Assembly (NCBI RefSeq): GCF_000224145.3
Contig: NC_020167.2
Coordinates: 6,897,083-6,961,082 of the forward strand
Length of the DNA stretch: 64,000 bases
Source of the DNA: Ciona intestinalis
Lineage: Eukaryota > Chordata > Ascidiacea > Phlebobranchia > Cionidae
Direction: 5' to 3'
In this document: positions 44,765-54,544 of the stretch, piece after piece
Layout of the letters: the number at the start of each line of letters is the position of its first letter
Numbering within the stretch: position 1 is the first letter of the stretch
Translations under genes and position numbers: made by a program
The notes under the pieces: generated by a model
Database searches by the model: none
Told to the model about the DNA's origin: nothing
Seen by the model: only the letters and a program-made list of their open reading frames with translations

Positions 44765-46031
44765 CTTAATGCCAGTTTGATTTTGTTGCAAATGCAAAAC
44801 TGTATGATAAAAGAACAACCCTTGTGAAAGTAATTATACTATAAGATAAACAGCTCACATATAGTCAAGCTACATATATGAGTCACACATCGGCATCAGA
44901 CCTGCAATTTCGTGCTAGCAATATTCATAACTTTTCCGGAAATACAAATAACGTTTTTTTTAAAACATCTTTAACGTGTCTTAATTTTAGTGTGGACTTT
45001 TATATCAGATAAAGTCAAACAAACTCGTACTTTACCTAACAATTTACAAGTCACTCTACCCTTTAATTTAGCCCGCGGCAGGATCATTAAGTTTCAAAAC
45101 AATTTTATAAACTTTAGTCCATTTATATTAAACTATTACTTACGTCAATATTAAAATTGAGTTTAATTTTATGCTCGTGATTTTCTGAGCAATATAAATG
45201 CGCAACGTAGTTTCTTTTTGTAAAGAATTGAAGTTATTCGGTGTATATAAGCCTATACATATTTCTATGTTTTTGTTTGGTAAATATTTATACAGGTATC
45301 AGTGCTACATGTATAATGAGTTATGAAGTATAGTTCCATAGATATTTGTTTAGATATCTATGACAACAATATAAAATTCCCGCCTAGGCGCCTACAGAGC
45401 CATAGAAATACCGCCTATAGGTGTTTATACGACTCTGAGCGCCTCTTTCCCGCCTAGGTGTTTATACGACTCTGAGCGCCTATTGTCTCTATTTATGCTA
45501 TTTCTATGTAATTTAATGAAACGTGGTCGCTGCATTTTATTTTAGTTGCAAGTTAGTTTATTTATCTTTACTAACCGAGTAGCAGTTTTTTGTAGGGCAG
45601 TGTTTGTTTTAGATTACCCATGTGCTTACTCTTACTGACTATTTTAAGGATTTATTTGAATTTGACTACCTGAACCAAATAGATTAAAACCAATCAAACC
45701 AAAGAGAATAAAACAATTAAAACCAATGGTTTTAATCTCTTTGTCTGAACTAAACTGTGTGAAACAGTATTGACAGCTCAGTAGTCGTGTCTCCCAACCC
45801 TGATATGCTTGTTAACTACCGTCTTCCCAAACACCGATTACTATAAACGAAAATTTACGCCCGCCCTTCCCCATTTTGTTGCAATACAAACAAGTTAATG
45901 TCTGTCGAGTATAGACCAGACTGGAGGATTGGGTGTCGTAATGACTTGGTTTTATTACAATTACCAGTGATAACAATATGTTTTGAGCGACTGTCATTCT
46001 ATTCTTTTTATTTTACAATAACATGTACAGT
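44765..46031. other. Intergenic between receptors 3 and 4
   Basis: AT-rich, no ORF of interest. Holds a GC-richer repeated patch at 45370-45511 and an imperfect palindrome attaaaacca/tggttttaat at about 45716-45736. Confidence 0.4.
45412..45481. repeat. Direct repeat of ~31 bp in a GC-rich island
   Basis: cgcctaggtgtttatacgac plus actctgagcgcct occurs twice (45412-45444 and 45451-45481), beside cgcctaggcg and flanked by inverted catagaaata/tatttctatg at about 45401 and 45500. Confidence 0.8.
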
Positions 46032-48197
46032 TCATACTTTGCTGGTTACGAGCACGGACATGGGTGAATTGTCAGATTGAACAGTTGAAAAATCTTTCTT
46101 TCCGTTGGGTGGTGTTGATGGGATTGTCTGTTGAGAAATACGTTGTGAATTTTGCTTGGATGTTTCTGAAGTAAAGGTTCTTCGACCTACCGTTTTCGGA
46201 GCCGAGTCACTTGATGTAATTGAAATCTTTGTACGAAAGTGAAATCTCTTTGTGAGAGAGCCGTACATGTTTTTGTTAGCCATGCGGAAATCGTCGTTTC
46301 TTCCGTTATAGATAAAGAAGTTCCATAGACTGTTGCACACTAGAATAACAGCAGAGAAAAATTCGAATGAGGTGTGGATTGAAAAATCGTAACTTTTAAA
46401 CGTCAAGATTCGTTGGGGATAAATTTGTACCAAAAACAGCGAAGCTAAGATCACACATATCACTGGTAACAAGCTAAGCGTGAACACACCGACCATAATT
46501 CCTAAAGTTCTTGCCATTCGTATTTCTGTTCGAGAGCTTAAAGTCTTGTTTTTAGAAGCGACAAGTTTTCGTGTTCGATTGTTGTGCCTCACAGTCATTA
46601 CAAATGTCGAGATTGACAAAACCCACATGACGATTAAAGGAAAAGCAAATGCAACGACGTAAAGGGACAAACTGGCAGTTCCACTTGTCGAAATTAAAGT
46701 TGAGGCAAGGAGGCCATATCTTAGAGAACGTCCGACAAAAATTGGAAGAACACCCAAAATGATGCTTAAAATCCATAGAATAACAGTTGCTCTGATTGCC
46801 AGTAATTTCGCTCCGTCCTTTGAGTAAGCGAGCGGTTTTCTTACGATTGAAAACCGATCAAAACTCGCCATCATAAGTGAGTAAATGGAAATGATGAAAG
46901 AAGTAGTTGTGAAAAAACCGATAGCGTTCAAGTACGATCTGTAGTAAACAGTATTTATACCAGGCAAATGCGGGACGTCATCAAACCGTATGTCATGCTG
47001 TACTGATAAATTCGAAGCATTGTAACTCATCCCCATGACCTCTGGGATATTCAATCGCATATTTAAACTGACTGGAATAGATGGTACCACCACAACCCCA
47101 ACAAGAAAATCCGAACAAGCAAGAGACATCTTGTATACACCCTGGCTGTTCCTTAGTTTCTTGTTAAGCATAAAGACTAAAATAACTGAAACATTTGCAA
47201 CCACGATTGCCACGGCTAGAATTGAACAGATGACCATAGTGATAATAATGTTCACTTTGCATCTGTAAAAGTAGAAATTGTAAATGTAAGACGTTTGCGA
47301 TTCTGTGTCAAGTATTGCTAAAACGTCAGACGCTTATGTCACACCGTCAATCTTAAGCAGCTGGATTATTCATGGATACATTTTTAAAACATGTTATAAA
47401 ATTGCAGCGTAATCTTTTATAGAAACATGCTGGCCTTGTTACTGTTTAACTTACATTTGAGGCAAACAATTCCATGCTTTGATGGGTTTTCTGTTTATAT
47501 TCTCGGCGTCCCTTCCACACCAGGATATTTGACAAAATGGCAACACAAGTCGCTTGCTTTCGTGATAGTAGCCGTATTTCCCTCTCTCTAACACAACCGC
47601 ATCGTACAGAGCAACTTGGATGCAGGGATCTTGTAACTCTGCATCGCTAAGTTGATAAGTTCTTAGAGCACGAAGCAGATTATTCCACTTCTGCGAGCTG
47701 TTTCTTCCTCTGACAGAAGAGACGGCCACGAGTGATGAAAAACATTGGGTTTCGAATACGGATCTGTTACAAGCTCGGTCGTATGTAGTTTTAGTAAACT
47801 GGTTGAAGTCATAAGGTCGTTTTAAACATTCCAGGCTAAATTGGGCGTGGCATAACCACTCTTCTAAGAAAGAGAGATATTCGGTCAAGTATTTCCCCCC
47901 GCTTGAATTGTACCAAAATCTCTTGAAGTCTTTTATGAACATCGAACATGTTTTGTTTCTCTCCGTTTCATTAAAGTTGTTAACTGCAACAGATCAAAAT
48001 GGCATACATTTAATCATTTCAATAGACCAGTACACAGAACACACAATTACAATGTCGAAGAAATGCCTACCGTTTTTCTCCAAGGTATAATGGAGAAACT
48101 GCTGTCCAGCGACTACTGCAGTGTTGATGCTTTCTACGTCGCGGAAACTGACAAACATACACGCACTTAAAAGTATAAAGATCCCTAACTTTGACAT
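46032..48197 (-). CDS. Receptor 4: 7TM receptor with cysteine-rich ectodomain (recent twin of receptor 3)
   Basis: Three exons (transcript order 48197-48071, 47983-47455, 47262-46032; phases 1 and 2) give 628 aa. Signal peptide MSKLGIFILLSACMFVS. The 529 bp ectodomain exon equals that of receptor 3 in length and differs from it at only a few positions; the 87 bp first intron looks identical. The 7TM exon has SLACSDFLVG in TM2, RFDDVPHLPG, ASFDRFSIVRKPL, FTLSLLP and NSLWNFFIYNGRN. TM1 through the first extracellular loop are clearly more diverged from receptor 3 than the rest, with a different set of N-glycosylation sequons in the loop. tttatt near 46007 may be the minus-strand polyadenylation signal. 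The upstream frame is open to 48377, but ATG 48197 gives the signal peptide. Confidence 0.92.
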
Positions 48198-48482
48198 TTT
48201 ATGTCTACCTGCAACTGCAAAGCATATTCGGTTAGTAAACAACTTACCTACAGTACAGACGATGAAGCACGTATTATGAGTCACACATTGGCAGACGCGG
48301 TAATTTTTTACGTAAAAGCTGTAAGATTTAATATTATACCGGATTTCTGAATAACGTTTTTTAGCATCCTCAAACATGCCCTCGCTTGAGAAACTGTATC
48401 GGCTCCTAATAAGTTAGGTCGTAATATTAATGGTACCCGACTAAAAATGTTCAAATATGGCCAACTTAATATTTAACTTAGA

Positions 48483-48592
48483 CACGAGGCAAGCTGATAT
48501 TTACCGATATATAATCAATTTCCTGTATATATTTACGGCGTTCTTTTCACACCAAAGTATCTTTAAAAAAACGGCAACAGATAATCCTTGGG
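48483..48592 (-). pseudogene. Relic of a receptor 3/4-type ectodomain exon (3' end)
   Basis: The plus-strand words gaggcaa, cctgtatatattt.cggcgt, tcacacca and cggcaaca line up, in order and with similar spacing, with the last ~100 bp of the ectodomain exons of receptors 3 and 4; over the best 60 bp about three quarters of positions agree. The translation is broken and the remainder of the gene is not seen, so this is the stump of a further family member or of a partial duplication. Confidence 0.65.
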
Positions 48593-48916
48593 ATATTTCT
48601 TTTACTCGGTTAGGTTAGGTACCAAAACATTCCCCCAATTTCGCGCTCGCGTTTTTGTTGACCGTTGCGCACGCGTTTTGTTTCTGTCTGTTGCATTTTG
48701 TTATTACTAATTGCAAGAAATATGTTTTTACTAGGCGGAAACTATTTATAAATTTTCAACCGCACGTAGCCTATGCGTTATTACTTAGTCTGTGTTTTGA
48801 CAGCAAAAGTTGTGTTTTAACCAAAAAACTTTTCGTTCTCCTAAAAAACACTATAAACCCGAAACACCCTTCAGTTTCTACTAAATAAAAAACAACCCTC
48901 TAACGCTCTAGTTTAT

Positions 48917-49117
48917 ATCTAGTACGGTGGGGGTAGATGGGACACCTTTTCACTTTACTTTCTTGTTCTATTTGGTAGTAAACAAAGAACATTCAAAGAA
49001 TTATAAAACCTTATCCTCGCGACTTTTACATATACTGTTGGTAATTGTTTAAAACACGATGAGGATATTTCGATGTTATGTGTTTAAAAGTGTCCTGTCT
49101 TTTTCCACCCTGCTATA
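48917..49117 (+). mobile_element. MITE copy 10
   Basis: Full-length: tctagtacggtgggggtaga at the left, cctgtctttttccaccctgc at the right, complete interior. Confidence 0.88.
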
Positions 49118-49645
49118 TTCTTATAACCACATTTTAAGTAACTCCCGCAACATTGAACTAAAAGCTGCTCAATACAGTCAAACTTGAGATGAGTCGAAGC
49201 ACGCAGTCTGGTCACATATGACTTACTAGCAGTAAACAAATTGCTGTTTCTTCCACGAAAATTTGAAGATGATTTTAATGTGGTGAAGTTCAATGCATGC
49301 ACACAAGTGCTACGAATAGATTCTCATGTGATACCAACATAGATATTTCTACACAATAAGTCCGAGTGGGAATTTCACGTGAGATACCGTAATATTAAAT
49401 GGTATTAAAACTGCCAATGCTGATGACGTTTATTTGCTCCCTTGCGTCATTAAACGACCTCATCTCCCATTACGCTTTATATAAATCAACAATGACGCGG
49501 CAGTTTTCTCGTAAACAAAATTGTGCAAAAAGTTCAATAACACATTGTTTTTCAACACTAAATTATAAGTCAAGTGGAAGTTAACAGTTATAACAAAGCT
49601 ATGTTGTAGTAGTGAGGGTATACGGTAATTTGAATTTTGAATGTT

Positions 49646-52600
49646 TTACGTCGGAAGGCTTGTACTATCGATTGAGTTTGTTTTAAACGGTATTCCAACT
49701 TTGGAAAAGGCGGATCTGTACAGCGATTCCAGGCCGGTTTTAAAGCTCGTGTTTCTTGCGCTGTAGATAAACACATTCCACATACTGTTGCAAGTAAGAA
49801 CCACAACACTAAGGAATTCAAAAGTTATTAAACTGATGGATAATTCTTGGTCCAAAGTTGCCGGACGCGTCCTCAAAATTCCAGGCAGTAGTAAAGAACA
49901 AAGTGTCGAGACAACGGCAGGCACGACACTCAGTGTGAATACGACAACCAATATACCTATCGTGCGCGTCAGGTTTAACTCCATTTGAAAGTTTTTTGCT
50001 CCGCGCTGCCTCGCGTGACTAAACGTGTAACAGCAGGTGGCGATGGAGGACGCCCAAATCAACAACAACGGCGTAAGCAAAGCCACCGCATAAAGAAGGA
50101 GAGTTTCTGTGCCGCCGGAAAAACCAACTAAAACAAAAGCAATGATTCCGTATGTGATGCTGGTTGTCATGAAGGGAATGAGTGAAAAAACCACAGCAAT
50201 GAACCATTCAATCGCTACTGCTTTGTTCGCAAAAGACTTAGCAGCATCTGGAACGTAACGTAGTGGTCTTCGTACAACAGACAACCGATCAAAGCTCGCG
50301 AGCATTAAGCTGTAAATGGAAGAAAGAAAAGCGAGGATTGTGAAGAAACCAATTATGATTACGTAGTTGTTATCAGTCGGACGTGTGTAGGGTAAATGCG
50401 GCACTGAGTCGTAACGCCCCTTCTCAACATCTGGTACCGTGAAATTTGTAAGTCCAGGGTGAGCGGGACCGAGATTTTCTTGATGTAGCAGTTGAATTAT
50501 CATCACACTGTACGCGAAAGATGGTATCACAAAAACCCCGACGATTAGATCAGCCATTGCTATCGACGCTTTATACACGTCTTGACTTGTGCGTGATTTG
50601 CTATGATAAATAACGAGCATAACGCTGATGTTTCCAATTATGACAAGGAGGGAAAGAATTAGGAGAATAACCATAGATATGGATACGATTGTTTTACATC
50701 TGGATAGAAGAGAAAATAGGTTAGAGTCAATACAGAACATACACCTATAAAGTCATTATTTCATAAAAACATACGAGCATATAATATATGTAGGGTGGGG
50801 AAGATGGGGCACCTTTTTACTATATTTCTATCCCATTTGGTAGTAAACAAAAAACATTCAAAGAGTTATAAAACCGTATCCTCACGACTCCCATAGACCG
50901 TTGTTAAAATTGTTTAAAACACGATTAGGACATTTGTATATTACGTGCGAAAGGTGTCCCATCTCACCCTAGTATAATAATAGGCCCAGGTTCAGTGCAA
51001 AATTAACAAAGTTCTATCTCTTACTCTGTTCGAAGAAACAGCCACGGAAAAATACTGTGTTGTACAGTTGTCTCCGCATCGAAACCAACCCACACGAAAT
51101 GGCAAAACGGTGTATGAAGATGGACCGTTTCGTGGTAGAATCCGTAACTGCTTTGTCGCGCTGCAGACACAGCATCGTACAGTGCGACTTGTATACACGG
51201 GTATTGTAACGCGTGCATTTCCAGTTGTACATTACGTAGTGCATGTCTCCAGTTTTGATCAGTTACATTTACACCAGCATCCGACAAAACTCTAAAAACT
51301 GTTGGTAAGCACGCGGACTCGAATAAAGTCCGGTTACATGCCCTGTCGTATACTCTCTGTGTAAATTCAGTAAACCCATATATTCTTTGCGTGCAGTCTT
51401 CTTCAAATTCTGGACACCTCCAAGTTTTCAGTGTTTCCAGAGCTTCTGTTAAATAGTTTCCCTCTCTGAACCAGTATAACTTGTAACGATTTGAAAACAA
51501 CTGGCAACACTGCAGCTCGAACTTCCGATTCGTGATCACTTGACCACGAACGTTTAGACATTCTGTAATCGTGGCTTGGAAAGTAGATGTCGCATTACCT
51601 ATTTTTAGAAGAATTTTTGTTAAAATCCAGCTACAAGGCTCGTAAAAATAATATTTCTTTGGTCAAACGACATTATACCGAATCGTGGAAACTTTTTTAA
51701 CGTGTAACGGCATAAGGTATGCTTTCCGCATTATCACGTGTATATAATCTAAAGGAAGTCGTTTACAATATGATTTCATTTGATTCTGTATAAATGGTGA
51801 TAACGATTCGCGATTATCATCGGCCTTTTCCTGTACTGATCCTGGAAATATTGGTATAAACTCCCTCATAAACTGTAATTGCTTTATATTACTATACACG
51901 CAGCGAGCTTTCAACAGCTTTCAGGGCGTGTATGCCTGTTATTAGTAGCACCAGATCGAGTAGACAGGCTTGCAGAGTATAATTATATAGCAAAGAGAAT
52001 AGATCTTATTTGTCACGTCGTCGAGGTACAGCGTTATATAAAGGTATGGGGTCTCTACATAGAATTTTTGTTGGCACTTTCGTTGTTTTAATATTAAATG
52101 AGTCTTACTAAACCATAGAATGCAGGCAGATGGTGCAGGTTTTTACGAACACGACACGTTTCTTAATTTTCAGTAAAGAAAATATAAATCATATTAGTTT
52201 ATTTAACATGGAAGTGCTGTTAAGATATGTAGGGTGGGGGGAGATGAGACGCCTTTAGCGCCTAATATCCAAATATCCAGATCCAGTGTTTTAAACAATT
52301 AACAACCATTTCTATATTGGCGTCGTGAAGAAACGGTTTTATAATTGTTTGAATGTTCTTTGTTTACTGCCATATGTGACGAGGAAAAAATGAAACAGAT
52401 GTCCCATCTTCTCCCACCCTACTATATGTATCACTGTAGCTCTTAACGTCAATATAGAAAACATGAATCATTTGGTTATTTCCTGAAAAGTGCTGCACTA
52501 CAAAAACCATGCATTGCACGCTTTGTTTACACGCATACGTAAACATCATTAAAAGATCTTGAGTAAAACCATACACAGTATATTGCAAATATAATACGGT

Positions 52601-52893
52601 GGTGCTGGGATATATGGGACACCTTATTATTCTGTTTTTTCAACCCATTTGGTATTAAACAAAAAACATTAAAGGAATTATAAAATCATATTCTCACGAC
52701 TCCCATAGGCCTTTGTTAATTGCTTAAAACACGATCAGGATGTTTAGATGTCATGTGCTAAAGATGTCCCGTCTCCCCCACCCTACTATAAATAAATCTA
52801 CTCACCAGTTAAAACTGTGCTTGCAGTAGAAATCCGTACAACGGCGGCGGCGTAGAATAGTAAATGTACATTTGTCAGTAGCTTATTATACAT
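49646..52893 (-). CDS. Receptor 5: 7TM receptor with cysteine-rich ectodomain, two cysteines fewer at its base
   Basis: Three exons (transcript order 52893-52806, 51562-51025, 50699-49646; phases 1 and 2) give 559 aa. The far exon 1 was found by its signal peptide (MYNKLLTNVHLLFYAAAVV) and a phase-1 donor; its 1.2 kb intron is long because it holds two MITEs. The ectodomain has the extra N-terminal cysteine and CC pair seen in receptors 1 and 6, and YPCIQVALYDAV, but lacks the WC and WxC cysteines (FVWVGFD, PWLFLR). The 7TM exon shows SIAMADLIVG, VPHLPY, ASFDRLSVVRRPL, FTLSVVP and NSMWNVFIYSARN, with a short tail. Exon 1 is less certain than the rest; an alternative nearer first exon was looked for and not found. 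Confidence 0.87.
50786..50976 (+). mobile_element. MITE copy 11, receptor 5 intron 2
   Basis: Full-length: tgtagggtggggaagatggg at the left and gtgtcccatctcaccctagt at the right. Confidence 0.9.
52225..52428 (-). mobile_element. MITE copy 12, receptor 5 intron 1
   Basis: Full-length inverted copy: gtagggtggggggagatgag ... gtcccatcttctcccaccct, with acctaatatcc-type interior near the left end. Confidence 0.9.
52591..52790 (+). mobile_element. MITE copy 13, receptor 5 intron 1
   Basis: Left end diverged (acggtggtgctgggatatat), interior intact, right end gtcccgtctcccccacccta. Confidence 0.87.
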
Positions 52894-53133
52894 CACAACT
52901 CTACTGCTGTCCTTCCATAATGCGTCTGATGAAACAGCTTGAGGTACCCTACGTGCCTAACCAAGCTAATTATAGATACCCTAGAAATATTGAAATAAAA
53001 TTTGTGATCTGTATAGGAGCCAACACGTACGCGTTAATATGACGTGAGCTAATACGTCATAAAGTCATACAAATACAGATTTAAACCAAATTACGTTGTT
53101 TTATGCACACGTCGTTTCATAACATGTAATTGG

Positions 53134-53318
53134 ATATAGTAGATTGGGGGAAGATGGGACACTTTTTCATTCTGTTTATTCGTCCCATTTTGATAAAACA
53201 AAGAATTATAAAACCATATCCTCACGACTCCCATAGACCGTTGTTAATTGTTTGAAATGCGACCATGATATTTGAATATTTTGTGCTAAAGGTGTCCCGT
53301 CTTCCCCCCCCCCCCACT
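53134..53318 (+). mobile_element. MITE copy 14
   Basis: Left end tatagtagattgggggaaga, shortened interior, right end gtgtcccgtcttcccc followed by a C run. Confidence 0.87.
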
Positions 53319-54365
53319 TTGCTAACTTATACAACTTGAATTTAAACGCATAAGTCTCGTACAAGGTACAACTATGGATTTTACACTGAAATACGAATAT
53401 GTAATGATAGACTAATCTATTATGCACCCTATGTTTACACGAATTCGCAGTAAATTGGCTGGGAGAGGAAGCTTAGTCTTTTCCGTTTTTCCTTACTCGT
53501 GTTGCCACATGGTCTACTATCCTTTGTGGCGCAGTGCTTAGTTGTACAACAGCTTCGGTTTGTAGTTTAGTTACGCCGGTGGAGATTCCTGTGTTTTAAT
53601 TGATTGATTGATAGTCATACTCATGTGGTTATTGTTTTATAATCGCTTTTTAGCCAATACGTATACGTAATCGAGTGAGGATTAAACTTAACAGTTAAGG
53701 TTTAAAACAGAGCTTTATGTAAACGAAGTCATATTTGGTTCATTTCAGTTTGTTGTCTCAAGTTAAACATCATTTAACTGGTGGTATAATTGAACAGGCT
53801 TAATTTATGTATAATGACACTATGACAGCATTGGTAAATCTTCGTATGTGTATCTGATGTGTTTGTTTTAATATCAAACCCATGATAGTGCAAAAGCCTG
53901 TAGTTCTAGTTTGTGGATTGAGCTTTTTACGTTGTATAGGTTAAACACACATCTGCTGGCATTTTTATTGCAACGGTCGTTTACGCAGTTGGTTCAGCCT
54001 GGTTTACTGTGTAAAGGTGTATAAGGTGCTGGATGCATTGTCAGCATACGCAATTCATTATCGCATTGTTTGTTGACAGACTTGTACTGCGCTGGGTGTT
54101 AGAATTGTATCTCGACTTTGTAGGTCTGATTCTTATTGTGTCTTATTGCTTTGTTGGTATATCACGCCGGCGGCAGGCAGTGCGGAAAGTGTCCAATTAC
54201 CAGGAAACGTCATCTGCTCGTGCGAAGGCCGTTCCGCATGATTGGAGCACATGCGAACTGTCAGCTTACCAACTGCAAATAACACGGTGCAATTCATGTG
54301 TAAACGCTAACTTAACAGTGTCCACAGATAAGTTCCAGTTTCTGACAGTTTAGAAAGCGCAGGTT

Positions 54366-54414
54366 GTTAGAAAATGCAGTTTGAAGTTGGAAAACTTAAA
54401 CTGCATTTTCTAAC
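54366..54414. repeat. Perfect-arm inverted repeat (hairpin)
   Basis: Arms gttagaaaatgcagttt (54366-54382) and its exact complement (54398-54414) enclose an inner aagtt/aactt pair and a ggaa loop: 22 pairs with one bulged g. A second small hairpin, gcctgtt/aacaggc, follows at about 54422-54445. It lies 130 bp upstream of the receptor 6 start codon. Confidence 0.85.
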
Positions 54415-54544
54415 CGTCACTGCCTGTTTGCATGTTAACAGGCAGGACTAACTTTTGTTGTTGTTGTTGGCGTTTTGTTCGAGTTATACTTAATGCTGCA
54501 ATCATTTCATTGAATAGTAGAAAGAGTAAATAAATTGTTACATC

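Larger units (their letters stand above)
48198..49645. other. Intergenic between receptors 4 and 5
   Basis: Contains a decayed receptor ectodomain fragment (48483-48592) and a full-length MITE (48917-49117). The part from 49118 to 49645 shows nothing recognisable. Confidence 0.45.
52894..54544. other. Divergent intergenic region between receptors 5 and 6
   Basis: Receptors 5 (-) and 6 (+) start on either side of this 1.65 kb, so it should hold both promoters. It contains one MITE and a strong hairpin at 54366-54414. A 106-codon ORF at 54033-54353 is unlike any family I know. Confidence 0.45.

Noticed and set aside
44765-46031. CRISPR-like or satellite array at the repeated cgcctag units
   Set aside because: Only two units, no regular spacer series, and a eukaryotic setting.
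54033-54353. Plus-strand 106-codon ORF upstream of receptor 6
   Set aside because: No recognisable domain, odd composition and no splice context; probably chance in a promoter region.
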